Source of the DNA: Clostridia bacterium
GTDB lineage: Bacteria; Bacillota_E; RBS10-35; JAJYVN01
Length of the DNA: 5,945 nucleotides
Assembly (NCBI GenBank): GCA_027335515.1
Contig: DAHWHT010000287.1
Span: 1-5,945 of the forward strand
Reading direction: 5' to 3'
Below the pieces are notes generated by a model. That model was not told the DNA's origin, made no database searches, and saw only the letters and a program-made list of their open reading frames with translations. Positions 1 to 5,856 of this stretch are shown here, in pieces (position 1 is the stretch's first letter; every line of letters starts with the position of its first letter). The position numbers were made by a program, and so were the translations under genes.

Positions 1-389
1 TGGCCAATAGTTCATGGACCGCGATCGTCGGTTTCGTCGCCGGTGTCGCTCAGGGGTGTGCGCGTTTCAGGCAGGACGGGGATCGATTGCAATTTGCTCG
101 AGTGTCGGTCGTGCCGGAAGCCCGGCGGCGGGGTCTTGCCCGCTGCCTGCTCGCTTGGTTGGATGCGTACGCGCTGCGCCAGGGGATGGTCACGCTCTGG
201 TGCCGGGTGCGGCTGTCGATGCCAGGGAACGTTCGGCTCTATGAGACCGAGGGGTATACGGCGGGCGAGCCGGAGGTGGTGGACAACCCCAACGGCTTCC
301 CGGTGGAAACCGTCGTGATGACCAGGGCCGTGCGATCGACCGGGTCGCCGCCTCGCGGAGGGACGGCGCGTCCCGTGCCGGGCGCGTAG
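1..389 (+). CDS. GNAT-family N-acetyltransferase, 3' part (5' end outside window)
   Basis: This is the C-terminal part of a GCN5-related N-acetyltransferase, which transfers the acetyl group of acetyl-CoA to an amine; the substrate cannot be told. The frame is open from the first complete codon at base 3 to the TAG at 387-389, giving 128 visible residues. Seen: a hydrophobic beta strand (AIVGFVAG, visible residues 7-14), then the acetyl-CoA-binding motif A with SVVPEARRRGLA (35-46), which carries the R/Q-x-x-G-x-A pyrophosphate loop. Motif B follows with N-x-x-LYETEGY (76-85). The last 20 or so residues are Gly/Pro/Arg-rich and look like a disordered tail. A TTG at 87 could serve as a start but would cut through the fold, so the gene very likely begins upstream of the window. 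It ends 33 bp before the comB-like gene, so the two are probably one transcript. Confidence 0.85.
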   Translation, partial: ANSSWTAIVGFVAGVAQGCARFRQDGDRLQFARVSVVPEARRRGLARCLLAWLDAYALRQGMVTLWCRVRLSMPGNVRLYETEGYTAGEPEVVDNPNGFPVETVVMTRAVRSTGSPPRGGTARPVPGA

Positions 390-407
390 GCGGGGTTCCC
401 GTTCGCG

Positions 408-413
408 AGGAGG
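408..413 (+). promoter_or_regulatory. Ribosome binding site fixing the TTG start of the comB-like gene
   Basis: A perfect AGGAGG lies nine bases before the TTG at 423. There is no ATG or GTG in that frame at comparable spacing, so this site decides the non-ATG start. Confidence 0.75.
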
Positions 414-422
414 GCTGATTTC

Positions 423-1175
423 TTGGCGGCGCTCGATCAGGATGGGTTTGAGTGCCGCCTCTTTTGGGGGCCGGCGGGCGCGGCCCTCGCGGCGGACCGG
501 GGCGACATCGTCGTGATCGTGGATGCCTTTTCCTTTTCCAGCGCGGTGGCGGTGGCGGTGGGCCGCGCGGCGGAGGTGCTCCCGGCCGCGTCGGACCGGG
601 CGGCCGAACAGGACGCCCAGCGCATTCCGGACGCCGTCGTGCTCCGCGGCCGGCGCGCCCCGACTTCGGAGGGTTGGAGTCTTTCGCCGTTGTCGCTGAC
701 CCGTCTGCCCCCTGGGAAGCGGCTGATCGTCTCCACCCTGAACGGCGCCCGTTGCTGCGGCCGGGCCGAAGGGGCGTGCGCCCTGTTCGTCGGGGCTCTC
801 GTGAACGCCGCCGCGGTGGCGGCCGCGGCCGTGGACGAACACCGGCGCCTTCGCCGACCGGTGAGCGTGGTGGCCTGTGGGGAGCGGTGGCCGCAGGGAG
901 GCGCGCTGCGGCCTTCCCTGGAGGACGAACTGGCGGCCGGGGCGATCATTGCCGCCACGGGGCTGCGGCCGTCGCCCGAGGCCGCGGCGGCCACCGGTGC
1001 CTTTGGGTGTGCGGGGGCGGGGCTGGGCGAGGCACTCTGGGAGTGCGGCAGCGGCCGGGAGTTGCGTGAGAAGGGTTTTGCGGCGGACGTCCGGCTGATG
1101 TCTGGGGTGAACACCTGCCCGGCGGTTCCCGTCCGCCAGCCCGACGGATGGATCCGTGCGCTGCCTGCGGTCTGA
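423..1175 (+). CDS. comB: 2-phosphosulfolactate phosphatase family protein (ComB-like)
   Basis: The 250-residue protein resembles the ComB family, Mg-dependent phosphatases that convert 2-phospho-3-sulfolactate to 3-sulfolactate. In methanogens this is a coenzyme M step. In spore-forming Bacillus the homologue YitC belongs to a sulfolactate cluster used in sporulation. Seen: VDAFSFSS (33-40), holding the conserved acidic residue after the first strand; STLNGAR (104-110), matching the usual S-x-NGA motif; ACGERW (151-156); LRPSLEDELAAGAI (162-175); and a C-terminal ECGSGRELREKGFAADV (207-223), all family landmarks. Length fits the family. The TTG start is chosen for its ideal Shine-Dalgarno. 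No comA-like synthase or other sulfolactate gene is visible nearby, so the physiological role is inferred only from the family. The gene probably follows the acetyltransferase gene in an operon. It ends at TGA, with a convergent gene 636 bp further on. Confidence 0.88.
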   Translation: MAALDQDGFECRLFWGPAGAALAADRGDIVVIVDAFSFSSAVAVAVGRAAEVLPAASDRAAEQDAQRIPDAVVLRGRRAPTSEGWSLSPLSLTRLPPGKRLIVSTLNGARCCGRAEGACALFVGALVNAAAVAAAAVDEHRRLRRPVSVVACGERWPQGGALRPSLEDELAAGAIIAATGLRPSPEAAAATGAFGCAGAGLGEALWECGSGRELREKGFAADVRLMSGVNTCPAVPVRQPDGWIRALPAV

Positions 1176-1811
1176 GCGGTGCCTTCTCATCCAGGGCGGC
1201 GGACCGTTCGTTTCTCGCGGCCAGGGATGCGGGGGCGTCCGACGCTGAGCGCGGGGCGGGCGCCGTCCGAGGCTGTGGCCGCCGGTCTGGATAACGCCCG
1301 TAACGTGCCCAGACGATCTGGCCTGCGCCCCGTGCCGGTCCCCACGGCCGTCCGGTACGCTGCGAACGTGGGGAGAGGATGTCCGGGTCTGCTGTGCCGC
1401 CCACCATGGCTGGGTCCGGGATGTCTGCACGCCGTGGCGGGAGGACTGCCGCCGGCCTTGGCGGGCGTGTCGCCTGCTCGATGCGGGTTGGGCGCCCGGG
1501 GGCCTCGCCGCCTCGCCAGGTGCGCAAGCGCTCCCGCGTGCGGCGTTCGAGCGGGCCAGGCCAAGCCAAGCAAGACAACGAACCCGCGAGGGTGCCGCGT
1601 GGTTCGCACGCCCGGAATCCTCCGGCTGTAGGCGGTGAGGGTTCTGGATGCCTTCGGATGCCTGCAACGGCCGCAGCTGTCTGCGGGATGCGGCGTGGGG
1701 GCGCGCGTATCGGCGCCTGAAGCTGGAAGGCCGCGCGGCGAACCGTTTTCACGACGCACCCTGGGGAGGGCATGGCGGGGCGACGATGGCGGGATCTTTC
1801 CTCTCCTGCCA
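1176..1811. other. Long intergenic region without a supported gene
   Basis: This stretch of 636 bases separates two convergent genes. Several frames are open on both strands, but their translations are dominated by Arg, Pro, Ala and Gly. They lack any motif I recognise, as expected by chance at this GC content. No clear factor-independent terminator with a T run is visible for either flanking gene. Small structures seen are a hairpin at 1331-1359 and a short direct repeat (GGATGCC at 1646-1652 and 1656-1662). It may be a decayed gene, but no recognisable family fragments remain. Confidence 0.5.
1331..1359. repeat. Inverted repeat in the comB/SDR intergenic region
   Basis: CGTGCCGG (1331-1338) can pair with CCGGTACG (1352-1359), leaving a 13-base loop and one G-T wobble. 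An alternative pairing uses TCCCCAC (1339-1345) with GTGGGGA (1368-1374) and excludes part of the first. No T run follows, so it is not a standard terminator. The function is unknown. Confidence 0.3.
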
Positions 1812-2759
1812 TTACCGCGCTGCGGGGAGGCGGTCGTAGTGGCGCGTCAACTCCGATGCGTAGCGCCGGCCCAGGGTGTCCGCGTGGGTGTGCAGCCAGG
1901 CGCTGAATCGCCCCGGGGTGGTCGGTGACCCGGGGGCGGCGAGATATCCAGCCATCAGACCGGAGATCTCATCGCGGGTGAGGACCACGTCGCCGACGAC
2001 GCGGCTCAGGAGTCGCGCCAGAGCCATGCCAGTTTCGGGAGATACCGGCAGCAGACGGGGATGGCGCCCGACGGCCTGTGCGATCTGCCACACCCACTCC
2101 CTGAAGGGATAGGTCTCCGGCCCGACCGCGTCTACGGTCACCGTGTCTTCTGTGGCGCCCAGTTGCACGGCGAGTGCGGCCAAGTCCTCCACGTCGATCG
2201 GCTGCACGGGGTAGCGACCATCGCCGAACACCGGGAAGATGGGAAACCGGCGGGCGATCCATGCGATGTTGTGAACCAGGACATCCTCCGGTCCGTAAAT
2301 CAGCGCTGGGCGCAGGATGGCATGGGCCAGGCCGGATGCGGCGAGGGCAGCTTCCACTTCGCCCTTACCTCGGAAGTACGGGAGGGGGGAGGCGGAGGAT
2401 GCGCCGGTGATGCTGATGTGCACGATGCGCCGCACTCCTGCGGCGGCGGCGGCGGCGATCAGCGCCCGCAGGTGCGTGGCGGCCGTCTCGTGCGTCACAC
2501 CGCCGCGGGCGAAGCGGATCCAATACGTGTTGTACAGGGTGTCGACGCCGGCGAGGTCCCGGGTCAGCAACTGCGGCCGATCGAAGGCAAAGGGCCTGGC
2601 TTCGACCGCACCGGCGAAGGCGTCGGTTGGCCCAGCGCGTTCCGGGTGGCCCGTAAGTGTGCGCACGCGGCGGTTGGACGCCAGCAGGCGGCGCGTGATG
2701 TATTTGCCGGTGTAGCTGAACGCGCCCGTCACCACATCCAGGTTGTCGCGCATGCGCAT
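1812..2759 (-). CDS. NAD(P)-binding atypical SDR / NmrA-like family protein
   Basis: The 315-residue protein is an atypical short-chain dehydrogenase/reductase of the NAD(P)H-binding, NmrA/complex-I-39-kDa-like kind, probably cytosolic. Seen: an N-terminal Rossmann strand and dinucleotide loop VVTGAFSYTGKYI (9-21), where the usual middle glycine of TGxxGxxG is serine (S15). Then come GVDTLYNTYWIRF (71-83), the strand RIVHISIT (111-118), YFRGK (128-132, a YxxxK pair where SDR catalytic Tyr and Lys sit), LRPALIYG (149-156) and QPIDVEDLA (186-194), all typical of the family. The C-terminal part has VVLTRDEISGLMAG (258-271). The frame stays open far upstream (to 3212), but family similarity begins only at this ATG. 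GAGAGG sits six bases ahead of it on the minus strand; a second ATG two codons in is an alternative start. It lies 158 bp downstream of the NUDIX gene on the same strand. The substrate is unknown. Confidence 0.88.
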   Translation of the reverse strand: MRMRDNLDVVTGAFSYTGKYITRRLLASNRRVRTLTGHPERAGPTDAFAGAVEARPFAFDRPQLLTRDLAGVDTLYNTYWIRFARGGVTHETAATHLRALIAAAAAAGVRRIVHISITGASSASPLPYFRGKGEVEAALAASGLAHAILRPALIYGPEDVLVHNIAWIARRFPIFPVFGDGRYPVQPIDVEDLAALAVQLGATEDTVTVDAVGPETYPFREWVWQIAQAVGRHPRLLPVSPETGMALARLLSRVVGDVVLTRDEISGLMAGYLAAPGSPTTPGRFSAWLHTHADTLGRRYASELTRHYDRLPAAR

Positions 2760-2917
2760 GCCCTTCCTCTCGCCTTCGCGTTGGTTCCCGCCCGCCGAGG
2801 AGGTCGCGGCATCGGGCGGTCGGTCGATCCGCGCCTTTGGTTCCACTGCGCAGGGCCGGGCGTTTCCCACGGGTCCCCTGCGGTGCGTGGCGCGCGGTGT
2901 CCCGCGGCACGCCGGTG

Positions 2918-3490
2918 TCAGTGCCGCACGAGGCCGGCAAGGCGCAGGGCGGTCCAGTGGTGGGGATAGACACTCGACCTCGCCAGCGTCTGCGGATCGA
3001 GCCAGGCGACGCGCCGGGTTTCTGCCGTGGGCCGCCTCCAAGTCGCGTCGGCATCCCAACCGGCGATGCCCGACAGGGCGAGGAGCACGGAGTGGCGGAA
3101 GGGCGATGCGCCCGGCTCGATGGTTGTCTCCAGGTAGAGGCGTTCTTCGGCGAGGAAGTGCACCACAGTCGGGGTGGCGGCGGTGAAGTGTCGGCCGGTT
3201 TCCTCCCAGCATTCGCGGCTGGCGGCCTCCACGAGCGGCTCACCTGGGTGGATGCCACCCCCGGGCAGGTCCCATCGCCCCGGGGCGAACTCCGGTTCCA
3301 TCATCAAGACACGACCGTCGCGGCAGGCGATGGCGTAAACGGAAATCCGCCAGACGACGGGGGTCGATCCGTCGTGATGAACGACGCGTCCACTGGGGTC
3401 GCGGTAGGCCCGGGGCGCGCGGGCTTCGGCCGTCAGGGGAAACCACCCCTCCGCGACAGGTCGCCACCGCCTCGAGCGTGGTCTTGCCAT
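2918..3490 (-). CDS. NUDIX hydrolase
   Basis: The 190-residue protein belongs to the NUDIX superfamily, which hydrolyses nucleoside diphosphates linked to another moiety; which one cannot be read here. Seen: strands WRISVYAIACRDGRVLMME (47-65), then the lead-in GRWDLPGGG (71-79) and the NUDIX box from G78 to R100, with E84, R92-E93 and E96-E97 in the GX5EX7REUXEEXGU spacing. Positions normally hydrophobic in the box are Cys (94) and Arg (100), mild deviations. The metal-binding glutamates are all present, so activity is expected. An N-terminal stretch of about 45 residues precedes the first strand and ends in a Trp- and Arg-rich region. The ATG start at 3490 is the first in frame after an in-frame stop eight codons upstream, but no good Shine-Dalgarno precedes it. 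It may share a transcript with the SDR gene 158 bp downstream. Confidence 0.88.
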   Translation of the reverse strand: MARPRSRRWRPVAEGWFPLTAEARAPRAYRDPSGRVVHHDGSTPVVWRISVYAIACRDGRVLMMEPEFAPGRWDLPGGGIHPGEPLVEAASRECWEETGRHFTAATPTVVHFLAEERLYLETTIEPGASPFRHSVLLALSGIAGWDADATWRRPTAETRRVAWLDPQTLARSSVYPHHWTALRLAGLVRH

Positions 3491-3582
3491 GGCGCCGACC
3501 GTGTCCCATGTTCAATGTGGCGGCCTTTCCACGCGGGTCCATCGGTCCCTGCCGTTCACGGGGGTGGGCGCAACACACGACC

Positions 3583-3609
3583 GCGGAGACTCCACGGGGG
3601 TGGAGCCGC
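3583..3609. repeat. Hairpin-forming inverted repeat upstream of the NUDIX gene
   Basis: CTCCAC (3590-3595) and GTGGAG (3600-3605) pair perfectly around a GGGG loop. The stem resumes with GCGG (3583-3586) against CCGC (3606-3609) after a three-base bulge. It would lie in the NUDIX leader if transcription starts farther upstream. No riboswitch class is recognised. Confidence 0.35.
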
Positions 3610-3873
3610 GCCGGCCGTCGTGCGCCGCGCCGGCGACACGCGCGCCGCACGGCTGGATGGGCGCCCCTCGTGGAAGTCCGTCGTTTTTGGCGCTGGTGGG
3701 CGTGTGGGGCCTCTTGCCCCTCTCCAGGCGCGGCGGCTCGGGTGGTGCGCGGCGCGCCCGCAGTTCACCTGCCACCGCTGCGGACGACTCCCGACGTTTG
3801 GATACGTGGTCGTGGGGGACCGACCCCCGGCCATACCCGCCAGGATGGACGCGCCGGATGGGCCGAAGCGACG

Positions 3874-3903
3874 TTGCCGTCCGCCCAGAGAAAAGCGTAC
3901 ATT
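3874..3903 (+). promoter_or_regulatory. Candidate sigma-A-type promoter of the Rpn-family gene
   Basis: TTGCCG (3874-3879) and TACATT (3898-3903) are separated by 18 bases, and both match the -35 and -10 consensus at four positions. The pair sits in a locally AT-richer stretch about 30 bases before the start codon. This is inference from motif and position only. Confidence 0.3.
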
Positions 3904-3909
3904 TGTTCT
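3896..3909 (+). promoter_or_regulatory. LexA/SOS-box-like sequence overlapping the candidate -10
   Basis: CGTACATTTGTTCT matches the Gram-positive LexA (DinR) consensus CGAACRNRYGTTYC at 11 of 14 positions, including a complete GTTC half-site and a GTAC left half. It overlaps the proposed -10 of the Rpn-family gene, where a repressor would block transcription. One left half-site base is wrong, so binding is uncertain. Confidence 0.25.
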
Positions 3910-3921
3910 CGTATTGTGTGG

Positions 3922-3928
3922 GGAGGTG
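3922..3928 (+). promoter_or_regulatory. Ribosome binding site of the Rpn-family gene
   Basis: GGAGGTG lies just upstream of the ATG at 3933. Although the frame is open back to about 3489, this strong site and the onset of a non-random protein sequence fix the start here. Confidence 0.7.
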
Positions 3929-3932
3929 GCGC

Positions 3933-4904
3933 ATGGCGAAGCCGGCGCGCGAACTCAAGGACCACACCCATCACCTGTTGGCCCGCATCCTGAAAGGCAC
4001 GTCCCTGAATGGTCTCGGGGTGGACAGCCCACGCATGGTCCAGGTCCTGAACAGCGTCGTCCCCGTGGTACAGTCTGCCGCGGAAAGAACAGACGCATTG
4101 TATCGGGCCGAAGACGGCAGCATCTGGCATGTGGAGTATGACATGGGATCGGGGCACGGCCGAGTGACGCGTTGGATTCGCTACCATTTGGCGGTGGCGG
4201 AACACTACCCGCGCCAAGCCGTCCAGACGGTGATCGTGTGGGGTAGGCGGCGGACGCCGTTGCTGCTGCGGGTCCAAGGCGTTACGCTGGAGGCAAAACA
4301 GGTCTGCCTACGCAACCAGGACGGGGACGCGCGTTTGCACGCGTGGGTACAGCGGGGTGAGCCGCTGGAGGCGGCGCAGGCACTGGAAGTGGCGCTGCTG
4401 CCGTGGATGGGTCTGCGGCCGCCGTACGGGGAGAAGCTGCGGCAGATTCTACCGTTGCTGGCAGGGATGGACCGGCGTCGGCGCGAGGGTGTTGTCCAGG
4501 CGTTGCTGGCTTTCACGTACGAGCGGGCGCCGCCGGAAGACTGGGAACACATGGTGGAGGTGCTGGACGTCATGGGGCTGGCATCCAAGCTGTGGGAGGA
4601 CCTGGATCGCAAGATTCGTGCCGAGGGTCGTGCGGAGGGTCAGGCCGAGGGTCGAGCCCAGGGTCAGGCCGAGGGTCAGGCCCAGGGGCTTCGCTCCGGT
4701 CGGTGCCAGGATGTGTTGGATGCGTTTGAGGCGCGCTTCCGCGTGGTGCCGGCGGCGGTGAAGCGCGCGGTGGCACAGGAGCAGGACGCGGAGCGTCTGT
4801 CCGTTTGGCTGCGCGGCATCATTCGCGCAACAGACGAGGCCGAAGCGGTACGGATCGTGACCGGCGCCCACGGACGATCGCAGGATGGCGGCGTCCGAGG
4901 GTAG
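3933..4904 (+). CDS. Rpn-family (PD-(D/E)XK) recombination-promoting nuclease / putative transposase-like protein
   Basis: The 323-residue protein resembles Rpn-type proteins, a PD-(D/E)XK nuclease family linked in E. coli to DNA cleavage, RecA-independent recombination and antiphage defence. Seen: a nuclease-like core with RTDALYRAEDGSIWHVEYDMGSG, where D54 and E68 fit the catalytic acids. D70 stands where the family usually has Gln (ExQ). Next come RWIRYHLAVAEHYP (80-93) and the strand VQTVIVWGRRR (97-107). A helical middle follows (about 145-225). Then six copies of a four-residue A-E/Q-G-R/Q repeat (230-253), typical of the linker in these proteins, lead to a C-terminal helical domain (about 258-310). 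The N terminus is shorter than in many family members. The start is set by a strong Shine-Dalgarno. The gene is monocistronic in appearance, with a LexA-like box upstream. It may be a chromosomal relict of an Rpn family rather than part of a mobile element. Family assignment is by recognition; no search was run. Confidence 0.75.
   Translation: MAKPARELKDHTHHLLARILKGTSLNGLGVDSPRMVQVLNSVVPVVQSAAERTDALYRAEDGSIWHVEYDMGSGHGRVTRWIRYHLAVAEHYPRQAVQTVIVWGRRRTPLLLRVQGVTLEAKQVCLRNQDGDARLHAWVQRGEPLEAAQALEVALLPWMGLRPPYGEKLRQILPLLAGMDRRRREGVVQALLAFTYERAPPEDWEHMVEVLDVMGLASKLWEDLDRKIRAEGRAEGQAEGRAQGQAEGQAQGLRSGRCQDVLDAFEARFRVVPAAVKRAVAQEQDAERLSVWLRGIIRATDEAEAVRIVTGAHGRSQDGGVRG
4556..4562 (+). promoter_or_regulatory. 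Internal Shine-Dalgarno inside the Rpn-family gene
   Basis: GGAGGTG, identical to the gene's own ribosome binding site at 3922-3928, occurs inside the coding sequence nine bases before an in-frame ATG (4572-4574). The spacing is good for initiation. Confidence 0.4.
4572..4904 (+). CDS. Possible internally started C-terminal Rpn protein (RpnS-like, antitoxin candidate)
   Basis: An in-frame ATG at residue 214 of the Rpn-family protein, preceded by GGAGGTG, would yield a 110-residue product. It would comprise a short helix (MGLASKLWEDLDRKIR), the AEGR/AEGQ repeat linker and the C-terminal helical domain, without the nuclease core. In E. coli, rpn genes are known to make such a short C-terminal protein from within the gene; it binds and blocks the toxic full-length nuclease. 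The architecture here is the same, which makes the call plausible. The internal start could also be chance, because GAG-GTG codons are common in a GC-rich gene. No expression evidence is available. Confidence 0.3.
   Translation: MGLASKLWEDLDRKIRAEGRAEGQAEGRAQGQAEGQAQGLRSGRCQDVLDAFEARFRVVPAAVKRAVAQEQDAERLSVWLRGIIRATDEAEAVRIVTGAHGRSQDGGVRG
4620..4691 (+). repeat. 12-bp tandem repeat inside the Rpn-family gene
   Basis: Six 12-bp units run in frame from 4620, with the general form GCC GAG GGT CRN; the second codon is CAG in units four and six, and the last unit ends in CTT. They encode A-E/Q-G-R/Q. Units differ at wobble and a few other positions, so the array is old or under coding selection. 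Repeat number could vary by slippage without shifting the frame. Confidence 0.8.
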
Positions 4905-4931
4905 GACCGGTGGGCGAGCCTTCTTGCGCGA

Positions 4932-4969
4932 GCGGGGTGCAATCCTCAAACGAGAGGATGGCACCCCGC
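4932..4969. repeat. Strong hairpin just after the Rpn-family gene
   Basis: GCGGGGTGC (4932-4940) pairs with GCACCCCGC (4961-4969), and ATCCTC (4942-4947) pairs with GAGGAT (4954-4959). Between the two stem parts is a single A-G mismatch, and the loop has six bases. It begins 27 bases after the stop codon. It could end or protect the Rpn transcript, but neither strand has a T run after the stem, so it is not a canonical intrinsic terminator. Confidence 0.6.
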
Positions 4970-5243
4970 CATCGCGTGGCCTGGACTTCGGGGTGGTTCC
5001 TGCTCGCCAGAATCTCCGTACACATCGACGCCGCTCAACGTTTCGGCGCCCCCGCGCGCGCCGCAGCCGGAATTCGACCCGCCGGCCGCGTACCTCGGCG
5101 TCCGGCGTGGTTTGGAGAGCGGCGCGCCGCCTCCACCCGCAACGGCGAGACGCGGCGGCGGGAGCAAACGTCGCAGCCGCTGAGGACGGTCGGCACGACC
5201 CGCAGTCGAGCCAGCGACGCCATGTCGCCGAAGGCGAAGCGTT

Positions 5244-5275
5244 GGTCGGCCCCACCCGGCCGCCGTGGGCCGGCC
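5244..5275. repeat. GC-rich hairpin upstream of the lipoprotein gene
   Basis: GGTCGGCCCCAC (5244-5255) pairs with GTGGGCCGGCC (5265-5275), with one bulged C and one G-T wobble, around a nine-base loop. No T run follows. It may be part of a structured leader or simply a GC-rich chance pairing. Confidence 0.35.
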
Positions 5276-5416
5276 CGCGCAGTAGCCCGTGGCCGAACAG
5301 CGCCCGTCTCCGAGCGGTGCGCCTCCACAAGCTCGGTGCGGTGCCCCGCCCCGGTCCCAAGGGCATGAAACCAAGCACGGAGCGCTGGCGTCTGCTGCTC
5401 GTGGGGAGGGGTCCGA

Positions 5417-5833
5417 GTGCGCCCATCCGCCACGGTGCCGGTCGCAGTGTCGGTGGGACTGCTCTTGATGGGATGCGCCAAGGCCCCGCCCGCCCCCCGG
5501 GGCACCACCGCAACACCGGCCATGTCCTCCGGCACGGTATCCGGGTCGACCGCCGCGGCGAAAACCAACGGGAGATGGCCCAATCCGGCGGCGGCACCCC
5601 CCTGCCCCCCCTTCACCTCCATCCACATGATCAGCGCCATCCGCGGGTGGGGCGTGACATCGCGGGCCGTCTTCCGGACGACCGACGGCGGGCGCAGGTG
5701 GACCAACGTCCTGACGCCCGCAGCCGCTCCGGGGGTGTCGTTGTCCGCAGACTTTCTTGGAATCGCCCACGCGTGGGTCGCCACCTCCGACGCCGGCCGG
5801 GTGGACGTCTATCGAACCACCGATGGAGGGTAG
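5417..5833 (+). CDS. YCF48/BNR-repeat lipoprotein, 5' fragment truncated by an IS607 element
   Basis: The 138-residue frame encodes the start of an exported lipoprotein. Seen: a short signal peptide with hydrophobic core (V7-M18) and lipobox LMGC (17-20, lipid Cys C20). A Pro/Thr/Ser/Ala-rich linker follows (21-60). Two beta-propeller-type repeats come next: MISAIRGWGVTSRAVFRTTDGGRRW (71-95, W78, TTDGG 88-92), and DFLGIAHAWVATSDAGRVDVYRTTDGG (112-138), which stops inside the motif where R/x-T-W should follow. Relatives in Firmicutes carry several more such repeats. The GTG start follows GGGGAGGGG with five bases between. The stop codon TAG belongs to the incoming AT-richer sequence, so the gene is interrupted and this is probably non-functional; the remainder would lie past the element. 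The role of such lipoproteins is unknown. Confidence 0.75.
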   Translation: MRPSATVPVAVSVGLLLMGCAKAPPAPRGTTATPAMSSGTVSGSTAAAKTNGRWPNPAAAPPCPPFTSIHMISAIRGWGVTSRAVFRTTDGGRRWTNVLTPAAAPGVSLSADFLGIAHAWVATSDAGRVDVYRTTDGG

Positions 5834-5856
5834 CCAACTGCTCACGAGATCATAGT

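Larger units (their letters stand above)
3491..3932. other. Divergent intergenic region between the NUDIX and Rpn-family genes
   Basis: These 442 bases carry no gene I can support. Open frames on both strands are Arg/Pro/Gly-rich and motif-free. The right-hand end holds the likely promoter, LexA-box-like sequence and ribosome binding site of the Rpn-family gene. The left part should contain the NUDIX promoter, but no convincing -35/-10 pair is visible on the minus strand. Hairpins are present at 3583-3609 and 3814-3828 (GGGGG/CCCCC with a five-base loop), neither with a T run. Confidence 0.5.
4905..5416. other. Intergenic region with hairpins, no supported gene
   Basis: These 512 bases lie between the Rpn-family gene and the lipoprotein gene. 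Open frames exist on all strands, but translations are Arg/Pro/Ala-rich without recognisable motifs or good starts. Two long GC-rich inverted repeats (4932-4969 and 5244-5275) are the clearest structure. A decayed gene or an untranslated RNA is possible; neither can be shown from this sequence alone. Confidence 0.5.

Noticed and set aside
12..1667. 551-codon open frame on the minus strand
   Set aside because: It runs antisense to the acetyltransferase and comB-like genes, is Arg/Pro-rich and has no motif. Long antisense frames are expected at this GC content.
3507..3509. ATG upstream of the NUDIX start on the minus strand
   Set aside because: It is not in the NUDIX frame, and the NUDIX frame has a stop just upstream of its own ATG.
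3814..3828. GGGGG/CCCCC hairpin as a terminator
   Set aside because: The stem is only five base pairs and no T run follows on either strand.
2837..4141. 434-codon open frame on the plus strand, including a CHRC pair near 3770
   Set aside because: It overlaps the NUDIX gene on the opposite strand and the Rpn-family gene in another frame. A single CxxC without a partner does not make a zinc ribbon.
4987..5010. GGGGTGGTTCC resembling the T-box core
   Set aside because: The T-box core needs GGGTGGNACC. No stem I, specifier loop, terminator or downstream tRNA-related gene is present.
4805..5368. 187-codon plus-strand frame covering the gap before the lipoprotein gene
   Set aside because: It starts inside the Rpn-family gene in another frame, has no ribosome binding site and gives low-complexity sequence.
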